DNA from: JAFGVL01 sp963662245
Lineage (GTDB): Bacteria > Bacteroidota > Bacteroidia > Bacteroidales > Paludibacteraceae
Assembly (NCBI GenBank): GCA_963662245.2
Contig: CAXXVQ010000006.1
Location: 101,523-165,522 of the forward strand
Reading direction: 5' to 3'
Length of the DNA: 64,000 bases
Shown here: positions 42,442 to 51,355 of the stretch, one piece after another
Layout: each line of letters opens with the position of its first letter
How positions within the stretch are numbered: the stretch's first letter is position 1
Translations under genes and position numbers: made by a program
The notes under the pieces: generated by a model
The model's database searches: none
Told to the model about the DNA's origin: nothing
The model's input: the letters and a program-made list of their open reading frames with translations, nothing else

Positions 42442-44868
42442 TTAGTTGCTGTGACTCCTTTTTTTACTGTAATAGTTTTTATAGAATTGGTATAAACTAT
42501 CTGACTCGATATTTGATTTAGTTTCAGTCTTTGTTGTATCTGCTGTTACTTCAGTCTCTGTTGTGTCTTTTGATACTGGATATGGCGTTTGGCACATGTA
42601 GTCTTTGGTGATTTCTTGTTTTGGATTTGGGAACCTAGCTCTGTAGTTTTCTAGAGTTTGATCTTTTAAAACCTTTTCCATGAAGTAACCAAAAATAGGT
42701 AATGCAGTTTTACTTCCTTCCCCAAGGTGTCCGGTTCTAAAGTGTACGCATCTATGCTCGCCACCAACCCAAGCTCCAGCAACTAGTTTAGGTGTAACTC
42801 CAACATACCATGCGTCTGAGTGATTAGATGATGTCCCTGTTTTTCCACCAAAATCAGTTTTAGAACGCTGTATGTCAAAAGCCCACATCGCTTGAGAAGT
42901 AGCTAAAGGTTCTGTTAGTCCAGCTCTCAACATTTGAATCATTAAGAATGAAGTTTCGTAGGGAATAGCTTCTTTCTCATTTGTAGTAGCGTTATAGATT
43001 ACTTTTCCATCTTTGTCTTCGATTTTTGTCACTAAAATTGGGTCATGCATTTTCCCATCATTCACAACTGTACAATATGAGTTAACTAACTCTAGTAGAG
43101 AAACATCAGAAGAACCTAGGCATACTGAAGGAATATGGTTTAGAGGAGTTTTAATCCCCATTTTATAGGCTGTGTTTATGATGTTTTCAATACCTGCTTT
43201 TTTTGCAACTTTTACAGCTATGGAGTTAAATGAGCGAGCAAAAGCATATTTTAGAGTAACAGTGTCTCCACTGTAGTTTCCGTTAGCATTTCTTGGTACC
43301 CAATGCTTTTTTTCTCCATTCTCCATGTAATCCCAGTCTATGTAGCTCTCAGTGATTTCATCACATGGCCCCATTCCTTGGTTAAATGCTTCTGCATATA
43401 CAAACAGCTTGAAGGTTGAACCCGGTTGGCGTTTTGCCATTACCTTATCATATTTCCAGAATGAGAAATCAATATCACCAACCCAAGCTTTGATATGACC
43501 TGTTTGAGGCTCAATGGCAACAAAACCAGTGTGCATGAATCTGTTCATATATCTAGCAGAGTCCAAGCTGCTCATAATAGTGTCTATCGACTTTCTTTTA
43601 TAGTCAAATAGTTTTACATTATGAGGTTTATTTAATACAGCCCAGATTGAATCCTGATTATTGTCATATTTTGCTTTAAGGTCTTTATATTGTTTTGTGC
43701 GTTTGATAATATCTTCAACAAAGCCTGGAATAACTTGGTGTTTTTCATCTTGCCAAGGCTCTTGGTTTCTCCAGTGATTATTAAAGTTTCTTTGTACAAT
43801 CTGCATTTGTTTTTGCACAGCATTCTCAGCATAAACTTGCATTCTGGAATTAATGGTTGTATAAATCTTTAACCCATCAGCATATAAATCTATGTCATTT
43901 TCTTTACACCAGTCTTTTAAAAATTCAACTACAGCTTCCCTGAAATAAAGAGCCTTGCCATCATAGTTTTGCTCAATTTTAAAATCTAGTTGTACCGGAA
44001 TCTCTTTTAACGAATCAAGCTGATGTTTGTTTATAATTTTATGTGTATAAAGGTTTTCAAGAACAACATTTCTGCGTCTTAAACTATTTTTAGGATTGAT
44101 TTTCGGATTGTAAGTCGTTGTAGCTTTTAGCAAACCAACCAGTGTTGCTGCTTGCTCAGTTGTAAGCAGGTTAGGAGTTGTGTTGTAATAAGTTTTTGCT
44201 GCTGTTTTAATTCCATAAGCATTACTTCCAAAGTCAACTGTATTTAGGTACATGGTAAGGATTTCTCGTTTTGAGTAGTACATCTCAATTTTAACGGCAG
44301 TAATCCATTCTTTGGCTTTCATAATAATAAGCTTAACCCCCGGGATGTATCCAAAAAGTCCTTTTGAATAGCCAGAGCGAGTGTTATACATATTTTTTAC
44401 CAACTGCTGGGTAATTGTACTAGCACCACGAGCTTTACCATGCAACATATCTTTTATTGCTGCAAATACACCTTGGATATCAATTCCGAAATGGTCATAG
44501 AAACGCTCATCTTCAGTTGAAACGAGAGTTTTAATCATGATGGGTGCTATGTTTTCGTATTTTACCGGACTGCGGTTTTCACGAAAGTATTTTCCAATAA
44601 TGATGTTGTCCTGAGAGTATATTTCTGAGGCGATGTTTTGTTGTGGTCGGCTGATGTCTCTTAGGCTTGGAGAATGCCCAAACAACCACAGGAAGTTAAT
44701 GTCAACTAAAAATAAGAAAATGATAAAGGCAATAAAAGATTTTAGAAAGACAGAAAGGACTTTTTTATGCCAAGGCAGGTTTCTAAACTTTTCTTTGCTG
44801 CGAGTTCTCCAGTCCTTTAATATTGTTAGGGCCATTGAGAATATGGGTTTTACCTTTTCTAAAGACAT
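42442..44868 (-). CDS. mrcA: Class A penicillin-binding protein 1A
   Basis: 808-residue bifunctional peptidoglycan synthase. One N-terminal transmembrane helix (about 42-66), a GT51 glycosyltransferase domain (about 85-260: STEDERFYDHFGID with catalytic Glu, RGASTITQQLVKN, KEWITAVKIEMYYSKREILTMYLN in parts) and a transpeptidase domain (about 435-720) with GSTFK (SxxK), SFN in ARSFNSIAV and GGKTGTSSN (KTG). A short Thr-rich tail follows. Full length. Confidence 0.95.
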   Translation of the reverse strand: MSLEKVKPIFSMALTILKDWRTRSKEKFRNLPWHKKVLSVFLKSFIAFIIFLFLVDINFLWLFGHSPSLRDISRPQQNIASEIYSQDNIIIGKYFRENRSPVKYENIAPIMIKTLVSTEDERFYDHFGIDIQGVFAAIKDMLHGKARGASTITQQLVKNMYNTRSGYSKGLFGYIPGVKLIIMKAKEWITAVKIEMYYSKREILTMYLNTVDFGSNAYGIKTAAKTYYNTTPNLLTTEQAATLVGLLKATTTYNPKINPKNSLRRRNVVLENLYTHKIINKHQLDSLKEIPVQLDFKIEQNYDGKALYFREAVVEFLKDWCKENDIDLYADGLKIYTTINSRMQVYAENAVQKQMQIVQRNFNNHWRNQEPWQDEKHQVIPGFVEDIIKRTKQYKDLKAKYDNNQDSIWAVLNKPHNVKLFDYKRKSIDTIMSSLDSARYMNRFMHTGFVAIEPQTGHIKAWVGDIDFSFWKYDKVMAKRQPGSTFKLFVYAEAFNQGMGPCDEITESYIDWDYMENGEKKHWVPRNANGNYSGDTVTLKYAFARSFNSIAVKVAKKAGIENIINTAYKMGIKTPLNHIPSVCLGSSDVSLLELVNSYCTVVNDGKMHDPILVTKIEDKDGKVIYNATTNEKEAIPYETSFLMIQMLRAGLTEPLATSQAMWAFDIQRSKTDFGGKTGTSSNHSDAWYVGVTPKLVAGAWVGGEHRCVHFRTGHLGEGSKTALPIFGYFMEKVLKDQTLENYRARFPNPKQEITKDYMCQTPYPVSKDTTETEVTADTTKTETKSNIESDSLYQFYKNYYSKKRSHSN

Positions 44869-45019
44869 TCCATAATGTGTTTAATTTATTCGGAACAAAA
44901 TTACTCAAAAACTGGACTGGACTACGGAAAAAAAGTTAAAATTAAATATCAGGCAGAGATATTCTTTGTTGTATAAAAAACAATGTGTTTTGGATTTAGA
45001 ATACTAACCCTAAAAACCC

Positions 45020-45027
45020 TAAATTTG
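45020..45027 (+). promoter_or_regulatory. Putative -7 element of the Dabb gene
   Basis: TAAATTTG, 25 bp before the start at 45053. Confidence 0.35.
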
Positions 45028-45052
45028 TTCTCTAAATAATAAAAAAAAGAAT

Positions 45053-45352
45053 ATGATACGACACATTGTTTTATTCAAGTTTAAGCCTTTTGTTGCCGAA
45101 GAGGAAAAAGCTGGGAAGCTACAAGAAATAAAAAAAGGATTAGATGCTCTGCCGGCATTAATACCTGAGTTGAAGTTATTGAAAATTGGGATAAACATGA
45201 ACCCAAATGAGCAATATGATTTGAGCTTGTTATCCGAATTTAAATCTATGGCAGATCTTGATGCTTATGCCGTACATCCTGAGCATGTTGCTGTGGCTAA
45301 GATTATCAGAGAAGTTTTGGAATCCAGAGCTTGTGTAGATTCTGAATTTTAG
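45053..45352 (+). CDS. Dabb-family (stress-responsive alpha/beta barrel) protein
   Basis: 99 residues. Dabb signatures: MIRHIVLFKFK at the N-terminus, the central YDLSLLSEFKSMADLDAYAVHPEH and a C-terminal V-x-x-S-R-A-C-V-D (as VLESRACVDSEF). These small ferredoxin-like dimers have diverse or unknown roles, some binding small organics. Single gene with its own promoter and terminator. Confidence 0.92.
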   Translation: MIRHIVLFKFKPFVAEEEKAGKLQEIKKGLDALPALIPELKLLKIGINMNPNEQYDLSLLSEFKSMADLDAYAVHPEHVAVAKIIREVLESRACVDSEF

Positions 45353-45368
45353 TCCTTAATAAAAATAG

Positions 45369-45400
45369 AAAAACCCACAGAAATATTTCTGTGGGTTTTT
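45369..45400. terminator. Bidirectional terminator between the Dabb gene and phoU
   Basis: Inverted repeat AAAAACCCACAGAAA (45369-45383) and TTTCTGTGGGTTTTT (45386-45400), T run on the plus side and on the minus side. Confidence 0.85.
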
Positions 45401-45416
45401 TGTTTATCTAAAAAGA

Positions 45417-46097
45417 TTAAATCTCTTTTTTCCTTTTATGCTTAAGAACTTTTGCTTCAAGGTAGAATACAATTTCTTCAGCAATGTTTTGTGTTTGGTC
45501 ACCAACTCTTTCTAATTTTCTAATGAATGAAAGCAGTTGAAGTGTGTCCTCAATGTTTGTTGATTTCTTCTCAATTAATTCAGCAATAATTGAATTTGCA
45601 TCTCGGTTAACTTGATCCAAGTATTCATCTTTAGTAAAGATGCTAATTGCTTGATGATTGCTTTCTTCCTCAAATGATTCAAGGGTATTTTTAAGCATAT
45701 CAATTGCGATTTCAAACATTGAAATAATATGAGTTTCGCGAAGAACTTCTTCTGAGAATGGGGCTTTAGCTATTTTTGTATAACTAGAGATGTCTTTCGC
45801 GTAATCACCAATCCTTTCAAGATTATAGTTGATTTTTAACACGGAAAGGACAAAGCGTAAGTCATTTGCTAATGGGTTAAATAGAGCTAGAATGTTTTCA
45901 CAGTCCATATCTAATTTTAGCTCAAAAGCATCTACTCTTTTCTCATTGGCAGCAACCTCATTCGCCATGTTGCTATCATTGTGTTCAATAGCTTGTTTGG
46001 CTTTTTCCATTTGGGTAATTACAAGTTCCCACATTTCAATGGTGTCTTGTTTAAGGCGCTTTAGCTCTGTATTTAAATGTGAATTTGGTTCTTTCAT
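45417..46097 (-). CDS. phoU: Phosphate transport system regulator PhoU
   Basis: 226 residues, two PhoU helical-bundle repeats with the E/D-x-x-x-D metal-cluster patterns (IGDYAKDISSY and VGDQTQNIAEEIVFY). It modulates PstSCAB activity and PhoR signalling when phosphate is ample. Last gene of the pst operon, 34 bp after pstB, with a terminator beyond. Confidence 0.95.
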   Translation of the reverse strand: MKEPNSHLNTELKRLKQDTIEMWELVITQMEKAKQAIEHNDSNMANEVAANEKRVDAFELKLDMDCENILALFNPLANDLRFVLSVLKINYNLERIGDYAKDISSYTKIAKAPFSEEVLRETHIISMFEIAIDMLKNTLESFEEESNHQAISIFTKDEYLDQVNRDANSIIAELIEKKSTNIEDTLQLLSFIRKLERVGDQTQNIAEEIVFYLEAKVLKHKRKKEI

Positions 46098-46131
46098 TTG
46101 TTTACAAAATTATGTTTGTAGCGTTTGGATT

Positions 46132-46890
46132 CTAACCGAATCTTCCGGTAATATAGTTTTGGGTTTGAATGTTTTTCGGATTTGTAAAGATAGTTTTAGT
46201 ATCATCACATTCAATTAATTCTCCCATATAAAAGAATGCAGTTTTATCACTCACACGACCTGCTTGTTGCATATTGTGTGTTACAATGATAATTGTATAG
46301 TTGTCTTTTAAGCTATATACTAAATCTTCAATCTTTGATGTTGAGATTGGGTCAAGTGCAGATGCAGGCTCATCCATAAGTAAGATAGAAGGCTCAATCG
46401 CTAAAGCTCTGGCAATACAAAGGCGTTGTTGTTGACCGCCTGAAAGTGCCATGGCAGATTTTTTAAGCTTATCTTTTACTTCACCCCAAAGTGCAGCTTT
46501 TTCTAATGAGCTTACTACTTTTTCTTCAATAAAGTGTTTGTCTCTGATGCCATTTACACGAAGTCCGTAAGCAACATTCTCGAATATTGATTTTGGGAAT
46601 GGATTTGGTTTTTGGAATACCATCCCTACTTGTTTTCTAAGTTCATTAATGTCTATTGACTTGTCATAAACATTCACTCCATTTACTTGAGTCAGACCAG
46701 TTGTGCTTACACCGTCAATTAGATCATTCATTCGGTTAAATGAGCGAAGTAATGTTGATTTACCACAACCGGAAGGACCAATAAATGCAGTAACAGTATT
46801 TTCTTCTGCTTGGAAGTTAATGTTTTTTAGCGCGTGGAAATCTCCATAATAAAGATTAAAGTCACGAGCTTCTACTTTGATATTAGACAT
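46132..46890 (-). CDS. pstB: Phosphate ABC transporter ATP-binding protein PstB
   Basis: 252-residue ATPase subunit. Walker A GPSGCGKST, the PstB-specific FNRMNDL, Q-loop VGMVFQKPNPFPKS, signature LSGGQQQR, Walker B ILLMDEPASALD and switch VTHNMQQA. It energises phosphate import through PstC and PstA. 34 bp from pstA on the same strand. Confidence 0.97.
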   Translation of the reverse strand: MSNIKVEARDFNLYYGDFHALKNINFQAEENTVTAFIGPSGCGKSTLLRSFNRMNDLIDGVSTTGLTQVNGVNVYDKSIDINELRKQVGMVFQKPNPFPKSIFENVAYGLRVNGIRDKHFIEEKVVSSLEKAALWGEVKDKLKKSAMALSGGQQQRLCIARALAIEPSILLMDEPASALDPISTSKIEDLVYSLKDNYTIIIVTHNMQQAGRVSDKTAFFYMGELIECDDTKTIFTNPKNIQTQNYITGRFG

Positions 46891-46924
46891 ACTATATATT
46901 GTATTTCAATTATTTCTAAATATT

Positions 46925-47794
46925 TTACTTAAGTCTCTTTAAGTATCTTTTGCGAAGCATGTTTGCAAATAAATTTACTATTAGTACGATGATAATCAAT
47001 ACTAATGCTGTACCATATGCCATTGGTCTTGATTTTTCAATGTCAGTACCACTAGTGGTTAAAACATATAAGTGATAAGGCAGTGCCATTACTTGGTCAA
47101 AAATGCTGTTTGGTAGTCGTGGAAGGAAATATGCTGCTACAGTGAAAAGGATAGGAGCAGTTTCTCCTGAAACACGGCTAACTGATAGAATTAAACCTGT
47201 AATAATATTTGGATAACAAATAGGTAAAATTACTTTGCGGATAGTTTGTAATTTAGTAGCTCCTAAAGCGTAGCTACCTGTTCTGTAAGTGTCATCTACT
47301 GCAATTAAAGCTTCCTCGGTAGTTCGGATAATGATTGGTAAAACCATAATTCCCAAAGTTAAGGAACCTGCAATAATTGAGTCTCCAAAATTCAATTCGT
47401 GTACAAACAAAGCCATACCAAATAAACCAAATACGATAGATGGAACACCGGCAAGGTTATTTGTCATAGAGCGAACTAGTTTTTTGAACCAGCTGTCTTT
47501 CAAATATTCGTTTATATATATAGCAGATAGCACACCTACAGGGAAGGCAAAAATCATACTTCCAGCAACTAAACATAGTGTACCTATGATAGCCGGAAGG
47601 ATACCACCTTCTGTCATTCCATCCTCAGGCATTGATGTAAGAAACTCCCAGCTGATAGCTGAAGCTCCGCGAATAATGATAAACCCAAGGATGATAAACA
47701 AAATAGCTACAACCGAATAACTTACAACTCTAAATGAGTTAAACGCAATTACTTGGCTAATGTGCTTCGAATTATATTTCTTCTTTTTTAACAT
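46925..47794 (-). CDS. pstA: Phosphate ABC transporter permease PstA
   Basis: 289-residue inner-membrane permease with about six helices; it carries the EAA-loop region coupling to PstB (RTTEEALIAVDDTYRTGSYALGATKLQTI, in parts) and the family's PSIVFGLFGMALF and SVSRVSGETAPILFT. It starts 2 bp from pstC, so translation is probably coupled. Confidence 0.95.
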   Translation of the reverse strand: MLKKKKYNSKHISQVIAFNSFRVVSYSVVAILFIILGFIIIRGASAISWEFLTSMPEDGMTEGGILPAIIGTLCLVAGSMIFAFPVGVLSAIYINEYLKDSWFKKLVRSMTNNLAGVPSIVFGLFGMALFVHELNFGDSIIAGSLTLGIMVLPIIIRTTEEALIAVDDTYRTGSYALGATKLQTIRKVILPICYPNIITGLILSVSRVSGETAPILFTVAAYFLPRLPNSIFDQVMALPYHLYVLTTSGTDIEKSRPMAYGTALVLIIIVLIVNLFANMLRKRYLKRLK

Positions 47795-47796
47795 GG

Positions 47797-48990
47797 CTAT
47801 TTTATCTTTCTGTTTTTAATAACATCAACAAGTGTGTTGAATACGAAAGTCATAATAAATAGAATAATACCTAAAGCAAAAAGAGCTTTAAAGTGAGTTC
47901 CTCCAAATGGTGCTTCACCAAGTTCAGCCGCAATTGTTGCAGGGATAGTTCTTACGGGTTCAAGAATTGAGTGTGGAACTAAGGCTGCATTACCTGTAAC
48001 CATTAATACGGCCATGGTTTCACCAATTGCTCTACCTACACCTAAAATGAAGGCTGCCATGATACCTGAGCTTGCGTAAGGAATAACTACTCGTCTTAGA
48101 GTTTGCCAATGTGAGGCACCCATAGCCAAGCTCGCTTCTTTTAAAGCTACCGGAGTTGTTCTTAATGCGTCTTCAGATATTGTGATAATTGTTGGTAATG
48201 CCATGATAGCTAGGATAATACTACCGGCAAGGGCAGTTTCTCCAACCGGTAAATCAAATAAGTTCTGAATAAATGGAACTAACACAACTAAGCCAAAGAA
48301 ACCATATACAACTGATGGAATCCCTGCTAGAAGTTCAATTATCGGTTTTAATATTTTTCTGATGCGTTCATTCGCAATTTCAGCCATATAGATAGCTGTA
48401 ATAAGTCCAATTGGAATAGCAAAAAGTATAGCAAAAAAAGTAACCCAAAGTGTACCCATAATAAGAGGGAATACACCGAATTGAGCTGATGGTATTGCTG
48501 TTGGATACCATTCATCTCCGCCTAAGAATTCACTAACAGAGATATTGTCTACTTTGATTTTCTTACCATGAAAATCTTTTGGATAGTACTTGTCATTGAA
48601 AAAAGCTATAGTAGCTTCGTTATCAACCATGTACTTATCTAAACACTGAGGAATATTTTCATATTCGCTACCTAGTTCATCTTCTGAGAAATAATCACTT
48701 AATTCTTCAAGTGTGAACATCTCAATGTCTTGGTCTTTACCACCTAGTTCAGACCAATTTGTAATGTCTCCGTTAAAGATGTCTTTGATATCTTTAGCAG
48801 AAAGTTTTTGTATAGGGTTATTTGCACTAATAGAGATCGTATAACTTTCTTCGATTGGGCTATCTCCAAATAAGCTTATCCCTGATTTGAATAGAAAGAA
48901 AACTATAAATAGTACGGCAACCGTGGTTACCGTACTACTACTGAATAAAATTCCTTCAACAAATTTTTCTGTTGTTTTTCTTAAGTTCAT
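47797..48990 (-). CDS. pstC: Phosphate ABC transporter permease PstC with a PstS-like insertion
   Basis: 397 residues, about 90 longer than classical PstC. After the first transmembrane helix (about 17-38) comes an extracytoplasmic segment of about 110 residues (roughly 45-160) that reads like part of a PstS domain: KLSAKDIKDIFNGDITNWSE matches KVSQLTREQLSDIFTGKITNW of the PstS gene next door. The normal permease part follows (MGTLWVTFFAILFAIPIGL, EDALRTTPVALKEASLAMGAS as EAA loop, GRAIGETMAVLMV). The insertion may act as an attached substrate-binding or docking domain; inferred. Confidence 0.92.
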   Translation of the reverse strand: MNLRKTTEKFVEGILFSSSTVTTVAVLFIVFFLFKSGISLFGDSPIEESYTISISANNPIQKLSAKDIKDIFNGDITNWSELGGKDQDIEMFTLEELSDYFSEDELGSEYENIPQCLDKYMVDNEATIAFFNDKYYPKDFHGKKIKVDNISVSEFLGGDEWYPTAIPSAQFGVFPLIMGTLWVTFFAILFAIPIGLITAIYMAEIANERIRKILKPIIELLAGIPSVVYGFFGLVVLVPFIQNLFDLPVGETALAGSIILAIMALPTIITISEDALRTTPVALKEASLAMGASHWQTLRRVVIPYASSGIMAAFILGVGRAIGETMAVLMVTGNAALVPHSILEPVRTIPATIAAELGEAPFGGTHFKALFALGIILFIMTFVFNTLVDVIKNRKIK

Positions 48991-48999
48991 TTCTGTTAA

Positions 49000-49827
49000 T
49001 TATTTAACAGGTACATATCCTTCTTTTAATACAATAGCTTGCCCTTCTGTAGACATAATAAAGTCAATTAAAGGTTTGATTTTAGCTGTTGTTTTTCCTG
49101 TGTAATAATATAGTAAAGGACGAGTTACAGGGTAAGTTTTGTTCTTAGCGTTTTCTACACTTGCAGCAGCAAAGTTTTTACCGTCATAAGAAACTTTCAA
49201 AGCTTTTACATCTTTTTCAACATAAGCTAATCCGATGTAACCGATAGCACCTTTAGTTTGGCTTACTGATTGAACTACAGCACCTGTTGCAGGCATAAGT
49301 AATGCTGCTTTTGTGTAGTTCTTTTTTTTCATTACACTTTCTTTAAAGAATTCGTAAGTACCTGAACTTGTTTCACGAGAGTAAACAATGATTTTCATAT
49401 CATCACCACCAACTTCTTTCCAGTTTGTGATTTTTCCTGTGAAGATGTCTGAAAGTTGTTCGCGAGTTAATTGAGAAACTTTGTTTGCAGGGTTAACTAC
49501 AATTGCAATTGCATCATATGCAATAACTGTTTCAATAACTTTTTCTCCTGCATCTTGAAGTTTCATTTTCTCGCTCATTTTCATTTTACGAGATGCTTGT
49601 GCGATATCTGTTGTTCCAGATACTAAGGCTGCGATACCTACACCCGAACCTCCACCTACTACAGAGATGTTTGAACCTTTGTTTTTCTTAATGAATGATT
49701 CAGCAAACTTTTGAGATAAAGGTAAACAAGTATCACTACCTTTGATTTTACATGCAATAGTTTGTGCGTTAATTAAAGCTGGAGACATTAATAATGCCAA
49801 GCCTAAAATCATTAAATTCTTTCTCAT
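49000..49827 (-). CDS. pstS: Phosphate-binding protein PstS
   Basis: 275-residue periplasmic phosphate-binding protein with a signal peptide (1-21, LMSPALINAQT). Binding-site signatures: GSDTCLPLS (start of the phosphate loop), GGGSGVGIAALVSGTTDIAQASR and SRETSSGTYEFF. First gene of the pstSCAB-phoU operon, preceded by three Pho-box-like repeats. Confidence 0.95.
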   Translation of the reverse strand: MRKNLMILGLALLMSPALINAQTIACKIKGSDTCLPLSQKFAESFIKKNKGSNISVVGGGSGVGIAALVSGTTDIAQASRKMKMSEKMKLQDAGEKVIETVIAYDAIAIVVNPANKVSQLTREQLSDIFTGKITNWKEVGGDDMKIIVYSRETSSGTYEFFKESVMKKKNYTKAALLMPATGAVVQSVSQTKGAIGYIGLAYVEKDVKALKVSYDGKNFAAASVENAKNKTYPVTRPLLYYYTGKTTAKIKPLIDFIMSTEGQAIVLKEGYVPVK

Positions 49828-49850
49828 TTTTTCTTGTTTTAGTTACACTG

Positions 49851-49896
49851 CAAAGGAATGTTATATATATTACATAGGTGTTACGAACACTTTACA
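49851..49896 (-). promoter_or_regulatory. pstS promoter with three tandem 11-bp Pho-box-like repeats
   Basis: On the minus strand: TGTAAAGTGTT (49896-49886), CGTAACACCTA (49885-49875), TGTAATATATA (49874-49864), five bases, then TTCCTTTG (49858-49851). The (T/C)GTAA core recurs every 11 bp, the period of known PhoB direct repeats, and ends at the same distance from the -7-like element as in the porin promoter. Confidence 0.65.
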
Positions 49897-49912
49897 CTGT
49901 CGTAAATTTTAT

Positions 49913-51202
49913 CTAGAATTTATATTGTAATCTTAAAGTGAATACATTGTCATTTCTGTCACTTGAAAGGTCTTTCAGCGTGCTTCCGTCAGGTAGCAAG
50001 TCAGTTGTTTCGTTTGTAACCATATCGTAGTAAGCAGAGATTTTTGTGTGGCTGTCATAGCGATAGTGTAGACCCACGCCAAGAGTGCTGTACATGATGT
50101 CTGCAGCACCGGTTCCTCCTAATCCAATTTCGTTTCCTGATACTTCAGTATTTGGATCATAAACATCATATTTAACTACAAATTGGAATGGAGTTTCCAA
50201 GATGTTTTGGATGAAATATGCATAGTAACCATTAAAGTTTCTTATATATCCGTCTCCACTCATAGCGCCTTTTAAACTTGTTGAGCTTGATGATTTTCCG
50301 GTTTGTGTACCGAATAAGTATTCAGCTCTAATTTGAGTCATACCCATTGCCCAGTCAAAACTAATTTGCCCATCAAAACCGAAGTATTCTCTGTCAAGTT
50401 TATTGCCAGTGCCAACGCTGTCTTTTACAAATGTTTTAACTCCAGCTACAGTTTCCATAGAGTATACATCATCAGTTGCAGCTGCAAAACCACCATTATA
50501 GTATGACGCACCTAGCCCCCATGTGATTTTTTCATTAATAGTGGTTTTACCCATTGATAAGTGACCAATGAAATCTTTGTATGAGTCTGTTTCTTCAGCA
50601 GGGCCATTGCCATTAAATAAACCTGCATCTAATTTGATGAAGTGTAATGATGATGTTTTTGGAGCTTGTAATGTTACTTGAGCACCAAGATCTTTTTCAC
50701 CTGGGAATAAAGTTTGAGTGATGCGTGAACGCTCTAAACTTTCGATGCTGCTTGATGAATAAGAGATCTCATGTCCAAATGGGCGGTCAAAGATACCGGC
50801 GGTCATGCTGTTAGATTTTGTGAAAGGATCTTTGAAGTTTAAGTAAGCTTCGTTAAGTCCAACACCTTTTTCTGTGATATCAATTTGTAATACTGCACTT
50901 GAAAGACCGCTTGCATATTTTGCTTTTAATCTTCCACGGCGCACTTTAAAACGGCTGTCATATCCTTTAAAATCTCCACCAGCTATACTTGCAACACCTA
51001 CAGTGTCAGCTGACTGGTATTGTGCCTGAACATATCCGCTAAAAGATAATTTCTTAGCAGAAGCAACATCAGATTGTAATTGTTCGATTACAGGATCCAG
51101 TGTAATTTGGCTTTCTTCTTGTGAAAATGAGTTTGTTGTTAATGTAGCTAGCAACAATAAAGCCCCCGCAGTTTTGTTACTTAATCGTAATGATAAGTTC
51201 AT
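49913..51202 (-). CDS. Phosphate-selective porin (OprP/OprO-like)
   Basis: 429-residue outer-membrane beta-barrel with a signal peptide (about 1-27, TTNSFSQEES). It belongs to the phosphate-selective porin O/P family: SFSGYVQAQYQSADT, FKVRRGRLKAKYASGLSS, and a C-terminal FTLRLQYKF strand ending in Phe. Brings phosphate to PstS. It lies upstream of pstS on the same strand but both have their own Pho-box promoters. Confidence 0.92.
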   Translation of the reverse strand: MNLSLRLSNKTAGALLLLATLTTNSFSQEESQITLDPVIEQLQSDVASAKKLSFSGYVQAQYQSADTVGVASIAGGDFKGYDSRFKVRRGRLKAKYASGLSSAVLQIDITEKGVGLNEAYLNFKDPFTKSNSMTAGIFDRPFGHEISYSSSSIESLERSRITQTLFPGEKDLGAQVTLQAPKTSSLHFIKLDAGLFNGNGPAEETDSYKDFIGHLSMGKTTINEKITWGLGASYYNGGFAAATDDVYSMETVAGVKTFVKDSVGTGNKLDREYFGFDGQISFDWAMGMTQIRAEYLFGTQTGKSSSSTSLKGAMSGDGYIRNFNGYYAYFIQNILETPFQFVVKYDVYDPNTEVSGNEIGLGGTGAADIMYSTLGVGLHYRYDSHTKISAYYDMVTNETTDLLPDGSTLKDLSSDRNDNVFTLRLQYKF

Positions 51203-51243
51203 AAATGTATTAATTGGATTAAATTAGTTTTAAATTTATGCTG

Positions 51244-51289
51244 CAAAGTAACTTAACAGATATTACAGAAATGTTACATAATAATTACG
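51244..51289 (-). promoter_or_regulatory. Porin promoter with three tandem 11-bp Pho-box-like repeats
   Basis: On the minus strand: CGTAATTATTA (51289-51279), TGTAACATTTC (51278-51268), TGTAATATCTG (51267-51257), five bases, then TTACTTTG (51251-51244). The same unit, period and distance as the pstS promoter. The regulator genes (phoB/phoR) are not in the window. Confidence 0.65.
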
Positions 51290-51327
51290 AAAGCTTTAAT
51301 CTTGCATATACATATCAACATTAGTTG

Positions 51328-51335
51328 TAATTTTG
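51328..51335 (+). promoter_or_regulatory. Putative -7 element of the GH95-like gene
   Basis: TAATTTTG, 20 bp before the start at 51356; a TTG at 51302-51304 could be the -33 element with a long spacer (23 nt). Confidence 0.4.
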
Positions 51336-51355
51336 TGTCTATATAATTTTAATGT

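Noticed and set aside
43632..43872. Open frames on both strands inside the PBP1A gene
   Set aside because: Shadows of the PBP1A coding sequence, without independent signals.
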